Below, in pieces: positions 14,173-21,972 of a stretch of DNA of 51,049 nucleotides. Location of the stretch: NCBI GenBank assembly GCA_026396835.1, contig JAPLWA010000005.1:71435-122483 (forward strand), written 5' to 3'. The position numbers and the translations under genes were made by a program. The notes beneath the pieces are model-generated. The model was given only the letters and a program-made list of their open reading frames with translations, was not told the origin of the DNA and did not search any database. This DNA is from Candidatus Falkowbacteria bacterium. GTDB lineage: Bacteria > Patescibacteriota > Patescibacteriia > Patescibacteriales > Patescibacteriaceae. Positions within the stretch are counted from its first letter, which is position 1; every line of letters starts with the position of its first letter.

Positions 14173-15021
14173 ATGCTAGTAAACAAAAAGTTTACAATAA
14201 TACCATTTGCCTCTTCCCTACAAGAAGAGCTATTAGACATTCTTAGCACCGGACCAATAAATGGCACGGATCTTTTATTACAAATTTCCAAAAAAATACC
14301 TATTAGTAAACAGGGGTTATATAAAGCTTTGCGCCAGCTCTTACAAGAAGAGATAGTAATAAAAGAAAAGACATTATTCTCTTTAAACAAAGTCTGGCTA
14401 TCACGTTTTAAAAACTTTATAGAAAGTAGTGAACAAAATTATGGTCTTATTTTACCTATACTAAATAAGGCTAATAATCAAAGAAAGGTTATTACTTTTA
14501 AAAATACAGAGGCCCTTGATATTTATTGGGGACATTTATTTTTGTCTTTAGCTGAAACATTTAAAAATAAGCCATTTTTCTTTTTTAATCATCATAGTTT
14601 ATTTATTCATGAACGACCGCAGTCTGAATTATATTTATTTGAAATATCTATTAAAAATAAATTAAAAATAGCTCTGACTTTAGGAAATGACACGCCAGCA
14701 GCTCAAAAATTAAAAAGAAACTTTAGTAGAGACAATTTTCAAATTGCTATAGATGATAAGTTATCAGTTATTAGAACTGATAACTTCTGTATTATAGATG
14801 ATTATTTTATAACAACCCGCTATAGTGAAAAAACAACCAAAGAAATAGATTTATTATTTAAAAAAACTTCTTCATTTGGCGAAGAAGAAAAAAAAGAATT
14901 ACATCGTATATTAGCTAATTGTAAAAATCCTAAAATAATAATTACTAAAAATAAAAAAAAGGCGAAAACATGGAAACGCCGCTTGGCTAAAAATTTTGTC
15001 TTTAAAAAATCTGAGTTATAA
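14173..15021 (+). CDS. Winged-helix domain protein, probable transcription regulator
   Basis: 282 residues. The N-terminal 75 residues (LQEELLDILSTGPINGTDLLLQI, SKQGLYKALRQLLQEEIVIKEKTLFSL) fit a winged helix-turn-helix with a beta wing. The remaining 200 residues form an uncharacterised domain ending in a strongly basic tail (KKKAKTWKRRLAKNF). A TrmB-like regulator is possible. It is divergent from the prenyl-synthase-like gene with overlapping promoters, which suggests it controls that gene and itself; this is inference. No Shine-Dalgarno site precedes the ATG, consistent with a leaderless mRNA. It ends 6 nt from the convergent uvrA stop. Confidence 0.6.
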   Translation: MLVNKKFTIIPFASSLQEELLDILSTGPINGTDLLLQISKKIPISKQGLYKALRQLLQEEIVIKEKTLFSLNKVWLSRFKNFIESSEQNYGLILPILNKANNQRKVITFKNTEALDIYWGHLFLSLAETFKNKPFFFFNHHSLFIHERPQSELYLFEISIKNKLKIALTLGNDTPAAQKLKRNFSRDNFQIAIDDKLSVIRTDNFCIIDDYFITTRYSEKTTKEIDLLFKKTSSFGEEEKKELHRILANCKNPKIIITKNKKKAKTWKRRLAKNFVFKKSEL

Positions 15022-15027
15022 AAAAAT

Positions 15028-17877
15028 TTACATCAATCCCACCAAATATTTCCCCGTATAACTTCTCTTATTTTTCGCTACTTCTTTCGGCGTCCCCAAG
15101 GCGACTACTTCACCGCCCTTATTACCGCCTTCAGGGCCGAGGTCAATAATCCAATCAACTGACTTAATTACATCTAAGTTATGCTCAATAATCATAACCG
15201 TGTTACCACGATCAACTAAGCGTTGCAAAATAGTTAGCAAGCGACGAATATCTTCAAAGTGTAGACCGGTGGTTGGTTCATCTAAAATATATAAAGTCTG
15301 ACCAGTTGGACGACGTGATAGTTCAGTGGCTAATTTAATACGCTGCGCTTCACCGCCTGATAAAGTCGTGGCTGATTGGCCGAGTTTAATATAGCCTAAG
15401 CCAACTTCGAATAGAGTGGCTAGCTTTTGATGGATTAAAGGAATATGTTTGAAAAAGGCCATGGCTTCTTCAACTGTCATATTCAAAACATCAGAAATAT
15501 TTTTGCCCTTATAATGAATTTCTAAAACTTCTCTCTGATAACGCTGACCATGGCAAACATCACATTCAACATAAACATCAGGCAAAAATTGCATTTCAAT
15601 TTTAATTATTCCATCGCCCGAGCAAGATTCGCAGCGACCACCAACCACGTTAAAAGAAAAACGACCTGGTTGATAACCTCTAATTTTTGCTTCAGGCAGT
15701 GCCGAAAATAAATCTCTGATTGGTGTAAACAAACCAGTATAAGTTGCGGCATTAGAACGCGGCGTTCTACCAATTGGTGACTGATCAATATCAATTACTT
15801 TATCTAATTGCTCTAAGCCTTCAATGTGATCGTGTTTACCAGGCATGTCTTTAGCATGGTAAAACTTTTTATTCAAAGCCTTAGCTAAAATATCAGTCAC
15901 TAAAGTTGATTTTCCAGAACCAGACACACCGGTAATCGCTACTAATTTCCCAAGTGGAATTTCAACATTAATATTTTTTAAATTGTGTTCAATCGCACCT
16001 ATGATTTTTATAGCATGTCCGTTACCAGCGCGATACTTACTTGGTACTGGAATTGATTTTTTACCTGACAAATATTGACCAGTCAAAGACTTGGTTGATT
16101 TCTTTATTTCGGCTGGAGTTCCAGCAGCCACAATTGTTCCGCCGTGTTCACCAGCGCCAGGCCCAATGTCAATAATATAATCACTAGCTTCCATAGTGGC
16201 AGCATCGTGTTCAACGACGATTACAGTATTACCTAAATCTCGCAAATCTTTTAAAGTTTCAATTAACTTATCATTATCTCTTTGGTGTAAACCAATTGAT
16301 GGTTCATCTAAAATATATAAAACGCCCATTAGAGCTGAGCCAATTTGAGTGGCCAATCTAATACGTTGTGCCTCACCACCTGACAATGATCCAGCACTGC
16401 GTGACAAAGTTAAATAATCTAGGCCCACATTAAGTAAGAAATTAAGGCGCATTTTAATTTCTTTAACAATCTGAATCGAGATTTTTTTCTCGCGCGCTGT
16501 TAAGTCTTTATTAGCATCAAGCGCCACGAAAAAGTCTCTAGCTTCTTCAATTGATTTAACCGTTACTTCGTGAATTGAATGCCCCGCGACCTTAACCGCT
16601 AAACTTTCAGCCTTAAGCCTTTGTCCATCACAGGCCGGACAAATAAGAATTCTCATATAACTTTCAATTTCTTTGCGAATATAGTCTGACTCAGTTTGCT
16701 CATAGCGGCGCATCAAATTAGGCACAATGCCTTCAAAGCTGGTCGTATCTTTTGGAGTCGTACCATGGAGAATCATGCCGCGCTGCTTGGCGTTTAATTC
16801 ACTAATTGGAGTATTAAGATCAAAGCCATAATCCTGAGCCGCTAAACCTAATTGGCGCGACAACCACATCTGGCCATTAATATTATTATGCACCCAAGGT
16901 TTAATGCCGCCTTGAGCTATAGTTAATCTTTCATTGAAAACTAATTCTGGATCAACTTCTAATTTTGTACCAAGACCTGAACAATCGGCACAGGCGCCGT
17001 GAGGAGAGTTAAAAGAAAAGTGATGTGGCTCTGGTTCCATGATTGTTAAACCACAATTTGGACATGCTAAAAGACGAGAAAATATTTTTAAAGCTTCTTT
17101 TTTAACTTGCCAAATATACATTATGCCCTCGCCTAAATCAAGTGATTTTTCAACTGCTTCAGTTAAACGAGAAACATCGGACTTATCTTTATTAACCGTC
17201 ACGCGATCAACTACAATTTCTAAACTATGACGTTTTTGTTTATCAACATTCAAATCTTCAAACTCTTCTAAGGAATAAATCGTACCATCAAAACGCACGC
17301 GACCAAAACCAGCGCGCTTAATACTTGGCACAACTGATTTGTGTTCACCTTTTTTATCTTTAATAATTGGTGCCAAAATAATTACTTCTTCATCAAGACA
17401 AAGATCAATCATCTGATGAATAATTTCATCAATTGAATATGGCTTAACTTTTAAATGACAATTTGGACAATGTGGAATACCAATACGAGCAAACAACAAA
17501 CGCAGATAATCATAAATCTCAGTTACGGTTCCAACGGTAGAGCGGGGATTATGTGAAGTTGATTTTTGGTCAATTGAAATTGCTGGCGACAAACCTTCAA
17601 TCAAATCAACATCAGGTTTATCAATCAAGCCAACAAACTGACGAGCATAAGCTGATAAAGATTCAACATAGCGACGTTGACCTTCAGCATAAATAGTATC
17701 AAAAGCGAGGGATGATTTACCTGAACCAGACAAACCAGTAATAACTACTAATTTGTCTCGTGGAATATCAATACTGATATTTTTTAGGTTGTGAACCCTG
17801 GCGCCTTGAACCCGAATAAGATTTTTTGAGATCTCTCGTGAACTTTTCTTGCTATTCTTAGGAGGGGTATTTGTCAT
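15028..17877 (-). CDS. uvrA: Excinuclease ABC subunit A
   Basis: 949 residues from the ATG at 17875-17877, the usual length for UvrA. A longer frame would run back into the tRNA-Arg gene and is rejected. It has two ABC ATPase modules: Walker [10 protein letters not shown] and GVSGSGKST, two LSGGEAQRI signatures, DEPSIGLH and DEPTTGLH Walker B regions. Zinc sites: CPNC..K and CPNCG...CADCSGLG in the first half, CESCSGDG...CDVCHGQR in the second. It detects bulky DNA lesions and loads UvrB in nucleotide excision repair. No uvrB or uvrC is in the window. No clear Shine-Dalgarno site is seen. Confidence 0.97.
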   Translation of the reverse strand: MTNTPPKNSKKSSREISKNLIRVQGARVHNLKNISIDIPRDKLVVITGLSGSGKSSLAFDTIYAEGQRRYVESLSAYARQFVGLIDKPDVDLIEGLSPAISIDQKSTSHNPRSTVGTVTEIYDYLRLLFARIGIPHCPNCHLKVKPYSIDEIIHQMIDLCLDEEVIILAPIIKDKKGEHKSVVPSIKRAGFGRVRFDGTIYSLEEFEDLNVDKQKRHSLEIVVDRVTVNKDKSDVSRLTEAVEKSLDLGEGIMYIWQVKKEALKIFSRLLACPNCGLTIMEPEPHHFSFNSPHGACADCSGLGTKLEVDPELVFNERLTIAQGGIKPWVHNNINGQMWLSRQLGLAAQDYGFDLNTPISELNAKQRGMILHGTTPKDTTSFEGIVPNLMRRYEQTESDYIRKEIESYMRILICPACDGQRLKAESLAVKVAGHSIHEVTVKSIEEARDFFVALDANKDLTAREKKISIQIVKEIKMRLNFLLNVGLDYLTLSRSAGSLSGGEAQRIRLATQIGSALMGVLYILDEPSIGLHQRDNDKLIETLKDLRDLGNTVIVVEHDAATMEASDYIIDIGPGAGEHGGTIVAAGTPAEIKKSTKSLTGQYLSGKKSIPVPSKYRAGNGHAIKIIGAIEHNLKNINVEIPLGKLVAITGVSGSGKSTLVTDILAKALNKKFYHAKDMPGKHDHIEGLEQLDKVIDIDQSPIGRTPRSNAATYTGLFTPIRDLFSALPEAKIRGYQPGRFSFNVVGGRCESCSGDGIIKIEMQFLPDVYVECDVCHGQRYQREVLEIHYKGKNISDVLNMTVEEAMAFFKHIPLIHQKLATLFEVGLGYIKLGQSATTLSGGEAQRIKLATELSRRPTGQTLYILDEPTTGLHFEDIRRLLTILQRLVDRGNTVMIIEHNLDVIKSVDWIIDLGPEGGNKGGEVVALGTPKEVAKNKRSYTGKYLVGLM

Positions 17878-17896
17878 AGGAAAATAAATCTTCCTT

Positions 17897-17925
17897 ATTA
17901 TACACGAAAACACCGCTTGGCGCAA
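17897..17925 (-). promoter_or_regulatory. Promoter of uvrA
   Basis: On the minus strand TTGCGC (17920-17925), 17 bp, TATAAT (17897-17902). The start would lie about 15 nt before the ATG at 17877. Confidence 0.5.
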
Positions 17926-17948
17926 GGGTCTTAAGCCCTTAAAAGACC

Positions 17949-17976
17949 TTGTTTTTTTTAAATAATATGCTATGAT
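17949..17976 (+). promoter_or_regulatory. Promoter of the tRNA cluster
   Basis: TTGTTT (17949-17954), 16 bp, TATGAT (17971-17976) preceded by TGC (extended -10). It lies 18 bp before tRNA-Arg. Confidence 0.55.
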
Positions 17977-17993
17977 TGTCACATTGAGAACAA

Positions 17994-18066
17994 GCACTCG
18001 TAGCTCAATGGATAGAGCACTTGGCTTCGGACCAAGGGGTTGTGGGTTCGAATCCTGCCGGGTGCA
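17994..18066 (+). tRNA. tRNA-Arg (anticodon TCG)
   Basis: Full cloverleaf: acceptor GCACTCG/CGGGTGC, D arm GCTC...GAGC, anticodon stem CTTGG/CCAAG with loop CTTCGGA, T arm with GTTCGAATC. The 3' CCA is not encoded (ACAAG follows). Confidence 0.93.
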
Positions 18067-18072
18067 CAAGGA

Positions 18073-18178
18073 CAATTTCAAATTTTAAGTTTTAAATGAT
18101 AAATTGTTGTGACCGCCTATGGCGGTTTTGAATATATCTACGATTTAGCTTAAAATTTAGAATTTGAAATTTGAAATT
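18073..18178. repeat. AT-rich inverted repeat between tRNA genes, copy 1
   Basis: The left arm (18073-18097, CAATTTCAAATTTTAAG...) is complementary to the right arm (18150-18178, ...AATTTGAAATTTGAAATT). A GC hairpin GACCGCC/GGCGGTT sits between them. The same arms recur between the next two tRNAs. Confidence 0.65.
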
Positions 18179-18185
18179 ATTATAT

Positions 18186-18262
18186 GGCTGGGTAGCTCAG
18201 TTGGTTAGAGCGCGGCACTCATAACGCCGAGGTCGAGAGTTCAAGCCTCTCCCCAGCTACCA
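18186..18262 (+). tRNA. tRNA-Met (anticodon CAT, elongator type; tRNA-Ile2 not excluded)
   Basis: Acceptor GGCTGGG/CCCAGCT, D arm GCTC...GAGC, anticodon loop CTCATAA, T arm GAGAG/CTCTC, encoded CCA (18260-18262). The initiator hallmarks (mismatched first pair, three GC pairs under the anticodon loop) are absent. A CAT anticodon modified to lysidine would read Ile AUA, which sequence alone cannot settle. Confidence 0.85.
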
Positions 18263-18265
18263 AGA

Positions 18266-18352
18266 ACAATTTTAAATTTTAAGTTTCAAATTTAAAAACA
18301 ATTTTTTAATGATTTAATTTTGAAATTTAGAATTTGAAATTTGAAATTGTTA
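18266..18352. repeat. AT-rich inverted repeat between tRNA genes, copy 2
   Basis: Left arm ACAATTTTAAATTTTAAG at 18266 pairs with the right arm TTTAGAATTTGAAATTTG ending at 18352. The right arm is nearly identical to that of copy 1, so these are dispersed copies of one element. Confidence 0.65.
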
Positions 18353-18355
18353 TAT

Positions 18356-18427
18356 GCACCCATAGCTCAGCGGTAGAGCAGTCGCCTCTTAAGCGAATGG
18401 TCGCAAGTTCGATCCTTGCTGGGTGCA
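18356..18427 (+). tRNA. tRNA-Lys (anticodon CTT)
   Basis: Acceptor GCACCCA/TGGGTGC, anticodon loop CTCTTAA, T stem GCAAG/CTTGC. CCA is not encoded. Confidence 0.9.
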
Positions 18428-18467
18428 CAAATATATTTAAAAAAATAAAAAAACGAGGAGGGTAATC

Positions 18468-18845
18468 ATGAAGCTAAATGGAGTTGGCTTATATTCAACA
18501 GAACATCACGTATTTACTCCCTTCATAGAAGAGAGTAGTACAATAGTCCAGGTTATAGAGCTCGTTAAAAAGGGGGAAATAAAAAATATTCCTTTAGTTC
18601 AAAAATTTATTATCTACTCGAAGTCTTGTCTTCTGTCTAGCTTGGTTGTAAATGTGGCTAGCTGGAGCCTTGTGAGCGCCAGACCTGATTTCATAACTAA
18701 TGAAATATCTTTAGATTTATTAATCTACAAGGATCTAAATATAGATGAGGGTATTAAATTATTAGCTGAATCTTGGGACGTAACTGCAAGGTCATTAGTA
18801 GAAACCATACTAATATTTTGCCCAATAAAAGACAAAGTACAATAA
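18468..18845 (+). CDS. Hypothetical protein
   Basis: 125 residues with no family I recognise. It is preceded by an unusually strong ribosome site (GAGGAGGG, 5 nt from ATG), better than most genes here, and closed by a good intrinsic terminator. It is probably read from the upstream tRNA promoter or a weak local one. No signal peptide; the mid segment KSCLLSSLVVNVASWSLV is hydrophobic but short for a membrane span. Confidence 0.6.
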   Translation: MKLNGVGLYSTEHHVFTPFIEESSTIVQVIELVKKGEIKNIPLVQKFIIYSKSCLLSSLVVNVASWSLVSARPDFITNEISLDLLIYKDLNIDEGIKLLAESWDVTARSLVETILIFCPIKDKVQ

Positions 18846-18863
18846 AACAAACAAGTATAAAAA

Positions 18864-18902
18864 AGAACCCCTAGTCTTTCGACCAGGGGTTCTAATTTTT
18901 TT
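18864..18902. terminator. Bidirectional intrinsic terminator
   Basis: AGAACCCCTAGTC pairs with GACCAGGGGTTCT (one mismatch) around TTTC. There are T runs on the plus side and T-rich sequence on the minus side. It serves the hypothetical gene and the convergent hup gene. Confidence 0.85.
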
Positions 18903-18905
18903 AAA

Positions 18906-19190
18906 TTAAAATTTACCTTTTAAGGCATCTTTCAAAGTCTTTCCGGTTTTAAACTTAGCGACTTTGACTTCAGGAATTTGAATTCTTTCATTAGGCTTCT
19001 GAGGGTTAACACCACCTCGAGTGTGTCTGGTTCTGGCTTCAAAAGCACCAAAGCCTACTAGGCTAACCTTACTACCATTTTTTAATTGATTAACAATAAT
19101 ATCAACCATCTTATCAACAACTTCTTCTACTTGTCTTTTGGCAATATGAGTTTCATCAGAAATTTTTTCAATCAAAGCTGCTTTGTTCAT
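18906..19190 (-). CDS. hup: HU-family DNA-binding protein
   Basis: 94 residues, normal HU length. Starts MNKAALIEKISDET, then VSLVGFGAFEARTR and a DNA-binding arm with GGVNPQKPNERIQIPEVKV, ending FKTGKTLKDAL. The proline of the arm that kinks DNA (NPQ) is present. HU bends and compacts DNA. It is the last gene of the infC-rpmI-rplT-secG run, 30 nt after secG. Confidence 0.96.
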   Translation of the reverse strand: MNKAALIEKISDETHIAKRQVEEVVDKMVDIIVNQLKNGSKVSLVGFGAFEARTRHTRGGVNPQKPNERIQIPEVKVAKFKTGKTLKDALKGKF

Positions 19191-19220
19191 ATGTATAATA
19201 TCTCAAAAGAGACTTAAAAT

Positions 19221-19448
19221 TTATGATGCAAACAAACGAACAACTGATAGTCCAAAGAAAAGGACAGCTAAAACAATTGTTGTAATAAAGAGAACCTTTT
19301 CAACACCTCTTTTAGTTTGAAAGACATTGCTTGAACCACCAAAAATTCCTGATAAGCTTGTTCCTCTATTTTGTAAAAGAATAACTACGATAAGTAAAAC
19401 TGAAACTACTATCTGAGCTATTTGAGTAAGGCGTGGATCAATAGTCAT
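19221..19448 (-). CDS. secG: Preprotein translocase subunit SecG
   Basis: 75 residues with two membrane segments (about 10-25 and 53-72) joined by a loop with RGTSLSGIFGGSSNVFQTKRG, the typical SecG loop. It assists the SecYEG channel. It lies 3 nt after rplT. Confidence 0.92.
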   Translation of the reverse strand: MTIDPRLTQIAQIVVSVLLIVVILLQNRGTSLSGIFGGSSNVFQTKRGVEKVLFITTIVLAVLFFGLSVVRLFAS

Positions 19449-19451
19449 AGC

Positions 19452-19799
19452 CTATTTATTAACTTTTTTAATAATGTTTTCTAAGACAACTGGATGATTA
19501 ACTGCTAAATCAGCCAGAATCTTGCGATCAACAACTACATCAGCTTTTTTTAACATGCCAATAAACTTAGAGTATGACAAATCATGAGCTTTCATAAATG
19601 CGCTAATCTTAATCTGCCACAAGGCACGACGGGTTCGCTTTTTATTGCGACGATCAACATAAGCATTAACACCAGCTTTCAAGACTGCAGTTTTGGCTTG
19701 TTTAATAAGTTTTTTGCGACCCCATTTATAGCCCTTGGTTTTCTTCAAAAGCTTGCGGCGCTTCTTTACATGGGTGGTTCCTCGTTTTACTCTAGGCAT
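19452..19799 (-). CDS. rplT: 50S ribosomal protein L20 (bL20)
   Basis: 115 residues. Basic N-terminal arm PRVKRGTTHVKKRRKLLK, then YVDRRNKKRTRRALWQIKI and YSKFIGMLKKADVVVDRKIL. It binds 23S rRNA early in assembly and in many bacteria represses its own operon. It is the third gene of the infC-rpmI-rplT order. Confidence 0.97.
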   Translation of the reverse strand: MPRVKRGTTHVKKRRKLLKKTKGYKWGRKKLIKQAKTAVLKAGVNAYVDRRNKKRTRRALWQIKISAFMKAHDLSYSKFIGMLKKADVVVDRKILADLAVNHPVVLENIIKKVNK

Positions 19800-19844
19800 A
19801 CATTAAATTATTATAAACTTGTCCCGTAAATACGGGGTTGTAGA

Positions 19845-20042
19845 CTAATTATAAGGAATAAAAGACATGATGTTCTTAGAGTCACTCTTGTGAACACTTA
19901 CATCACGGCGCTTATTTCGTACAGTTTTACCTGACTCGCGAGAATTAAAATGATCCTGACCAGACTTACGACGAATAAGCTTATTTGTCTTAGTTTTGGT
20001 AAATCTTTTTACTGTCGCTTTGTGTGTTTTTATCTTTGGCAT
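19845..20042 (-). CDS. rpmI: 50S ribosomal protein L35 (bL35)
   Basis: 65 residues: PKIKTHKATVKRFTKTKT, then RRKSGQDHFNSRESGKTVRNKR. Canonical length and position between infC and rplT. Confidence 0.95.
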   Translation of the reverse strand: MPKIKTHKATVKRFTKTKTNKLIRRKSGQDHFNSRESGKTVRNKRRDVSVHKSDSKNIMSFIPYN

Positions 20043-20074
20043 ATCGTCAAAATTTCAATTACATTAGATAAATT

Positions 20075-20635
20075 TTAGCTTTTTTTGTTAATTACTACCA
20101 TAGTAAACTTTCCACCCTGGCTTGTCAAGCCTTCTTCAACCACGATACTGAATTCTGGGTCGGCTCTTAAGATACCGAGAAACTTATCAACCATCTGACG
20201 AGCTAATTCTGGGTGCTGTCTTTCTCGGCCGCGAAGCTGTAATTCAAGGCGAAGCTTGTCTCCTTTAGACAAAAACTTCTTAGCCTGCTCTGAACGAACA
20301 TTTAAATCATGGTCACCAATTCTAATTGATAAACGCAAGCCCTTGATTTCACTCTTTCTTAATTGCACCTTTTGTTTCTGAGCTTTTTTCTCGCGTTCAT
20401 ATTTGAATTGTCCATAATCAGCAATTTTTACAATTGGTGGGTTGGCGGTAGGGTTTACTTCTACTAAATCAAGTTCATTTTCTTCGGCCAAGGCAATTGC
20501 ATCAGCGACTGGCATCTCACCACGAAAAGTTCCCTCATCATCAATCAACATAACAATCGGTGCATGAATAGCCCGATTAATACGGAAAGTTTTTTGCGGT
20601 TCTTGATTTTTCGGTTTGCGATGTGTTCGACGCAT
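20075..20635 (-). CDS. infC: Translation initiation factor IF-3
   Basis: 186 residues. N-domain FRINRAIHAPIVMLIDDEG...ALAEENELDLVEVNPTANPPIVKIADYGQFKYE, a basic linker, then a C-domain with IRIGDHDLNVRSEQAKKFLSKGDKLRLELQLRGRERQHP. It prevents premature subunit joining and checks the start codon. It starts with ordinary ATG, not the rare AUU used for autoregulation in E. coli. Confidence 0.97.
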   Translation of the reverse strand: MRRTHRKPKNQEPQKTFRINRAIHAPIVMLIDDEGTFRGEMPVADAIALAEENELDLVEVNPTANPPIVKIADYGQFKYEREKKAQKQKVQLRKSEIKGLRLSIRIGDHDLNVRSEQAKKFLSKGDKLRLELQLRGRERQHPELARQMVDKFLGILRADPEFSIVVEEGLTSQGGKFTMVVINKKS

Positions 20636-20658
20636 TTGTCTAAACTAATTATTTAACT

Positions 20659-20733
20659 TGGAGCGGGTAACGGGAATCGAACCCGTATCTCTGCCTTGGC
20701 AAGGCAATATAATAACCATTATACGATACCCGC
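20659..20733 (-). tRNA. tRNA-Gly (anticodon GCC)
   Basis: Acceptor GCGGGTA/TACCCGC, anticodon loop TTGCCAA on a TTGCC/GGCAG stem, T arm ACGGGTTCGATTCCCGT, CCA encoded. Confidence 0.93.
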
Positions 20734-20839
20734 CTACGCCCTAACGGGCTTCGGCGGGCAAGCCCGCCATCATAGGCTAAAAACATTTTCTTCTTCATCA
20801 AAACTTCGGCTTGCCAGCCGTAGCCTTGGCGAAGGCTGG
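20731..20839. repeat. GC-rich palindromes between tRNA-Gly and tRNA-Leu
   Basis: CGCC/GCCC/GGGC/GGCG nest at 20731-20756, GGCGGGC/GCCCGCC at 20753-20768, and CCAGCC/GGCTGG at 20814-20839 around GTAGCCTTGGCGAA. Similar palindromes occur by other tRNAs in this window. Confidence 0.55.
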
Positions 20840-20925
20840 TGCCGAAGGAGGGAATCGAACCCTCACTGCATATTACTGCAAACGGATTTTAAGTCCGTCG
20901 CGTCTACCAATTCCGCCACTTCGGC
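20837..20925 (-). tRNA. tRNA-Leu (anticodon TAA)
   Basis: Class II tRNA with a long variable arm (TTGCAGTAATATGCAG). Acceptor GCCGAAG/CTTCGGC, anticodon loop CTTAAAA, CCA encoded. Confidence 0.93.
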
Positions 20926-20944
20926 TTATTAATCTTTAAACAAC

Positions 20945-21039
20945 AATGCCCCTCGATAAACTCGGGGCATTCGCCTCGCTTTGCATGATCTCAGGTGTAA
21001 CACCATGAGCGAGCCTGAGCTCGTCGAAGGCGAGTCGAA
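20945..21039. repeat. Hairpin and repeat-like spacer downstream of tmRNA
   Basis: AATGCCCC (20945-20952) pairs with GGGGCATT (20964-20971) and may act as a weak terminator for tmRNA on the minus strand. GAGCGAGCCTGAGCTCGTCGAAGG then resembles the palindromic element near 44.2 kb. Confidence 0.4.
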
Positions 21040-21421
21040 TGGTGGAGATGAGGGGAGTTGAACCCCTGTCTAATAAAACGTCATTAGCATCTGTACAGAC
21101 ATAGCCTGATCTAAGTTTTCGCTTTTGTCATTAAGATCAGACAAAACTGACAAAAACTAGTCTGAATTTGTTTAAATTAATATTGTCAGGCAACAAGTAC
21201 TAATCGGTTCTGCAGTATGACACCCGTGATCCAACGCGCAGAATACATTGGGCGGATGGTTGCGGCTTTAAGCGGCAACGGTCGCGAAAGCTGGGATCTT
21301 AAAAGAGAAAGCAGCCTTGGCGTTTACAGTTTTGACAACTGTTATTTTGATTGGATTTGCGTGATAATCAGCACGACCTGGATACTAATGCCGAGATTTA
21401 CTATCAAATCCTAGCATCCCC
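21040..21421 (-). ncRNA. ssrA: Transfer-messenger RNA (tmRNA)
   Basis: 382 nt. The 5' end GGGGATGCTAGGATTTGATAG and 3' end GGGGTTCAACTCCCC...CATCTCCACCA form the tRNA-Ala-like half (GGGGATG/CATCTCC). An internal frame ends at TAA (21268-21270) with the peptide AFSFKIPAFATVAA, following the AACAGTT/AAACTGT hairpin where pseudoknot 1 is expected. The exact resume codon is uncertain: GCT near 21313-21318 is likely, and GTA at 21325 or GCA at 21358 are possible. The tag ends in VAA rather than the common LAA. It rescues stalled ribosomes with SmpB, whose gene is immediately upstream on the same strand. Confidence 0.94.
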
Positions 21422-21465
21422 TATATAGGGTATAAAGTTAAAAAAATTAACTTATATTTTAAGAA

Positions 21466-21939
21466 CTAGCCCCTTATGTCGCCACTCTGGCGAATACTTT
21501 TAAGACCTCGTTTTAGCTCTCGATCTTTAATGGCTCGACGCTTGTCAAAGCTCTTTTTTCCGCGAGCTATAGCGAATTCTAGCTTAATAAGACTTCTCTC
21601 AGTATACAGTCTGATTGGAACCAATGTCAACCCCTTTTCTTGCTGTTTTCCTACTAAACGAGAGATTTCTTGCCGTCTAAGAAGCAATTTTCGGGGTACT
21701 TCTGGGTTGTAAGATTCTTTGCCAGCCGCACAACGATAATGCCCAATATATGAGTTTATTAAATAAGCTTCTGGTCGAGGACCGCCGCTATCTCTAAAGA
21801 CCACGAAAGCCCCTTTTAGATTAGCTAAACCCGCCTTAGCCGCCTTAACTTCTGGCCCAGTCAAAACAATACCGGCTATGAACTTTTCTAAAAATTCATA
21901 GTCATAAGACGCTCGTTTGTTTAGCGCTAAGACGCTCAT
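21466..21939 (-). CDS. smpB: SsrA-binding protein SmpB
   Basis: 157 residues, standard length. NKRASYDYEFLEKFIAGIVLTGPEVKAAKAG, YIGHYRCA, NPEVPRKLLLRRQEI, then a basic tail KKSFDKRRAIKDRELKRG that enters the mRNA channel. It delivers tmRNA to stalled ribosomes. It lies 44 bp upstream of the tmRNA gene, a functional pairing. Confidence 0.97.
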   Translation of the reverse strand: MSVLALNKRASYDYEFLEKFIAGIVLTGPEVKAAKAGLANLKGAFVVFRDSGGPRPEAYLINSYIGHYRCAAGKESYNPEVPRKLLLRRQEISRLVGKQQEKGLTLVPIRLYTERSLIKLEFAIARGKKSFDKRRAIKDRELKRGLKSIRQSGDIRG

Positions 21940-21972
21940 ATATTATTTATGGTCCGAAGTTTTAACGTAGGA

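Noticed and set aside
17878..18081. N-terminal extension of UvrA by 68 residues
   Set aside because: It would run into tRNA-Arg, and the extra residues are unlike any UvrA; the ATG at 17877 gives the family length.
21217..21414. A 65-codon plus-strand frame
   Set aside because: It lies entirely within the tmRNA gene on the opposite strand.
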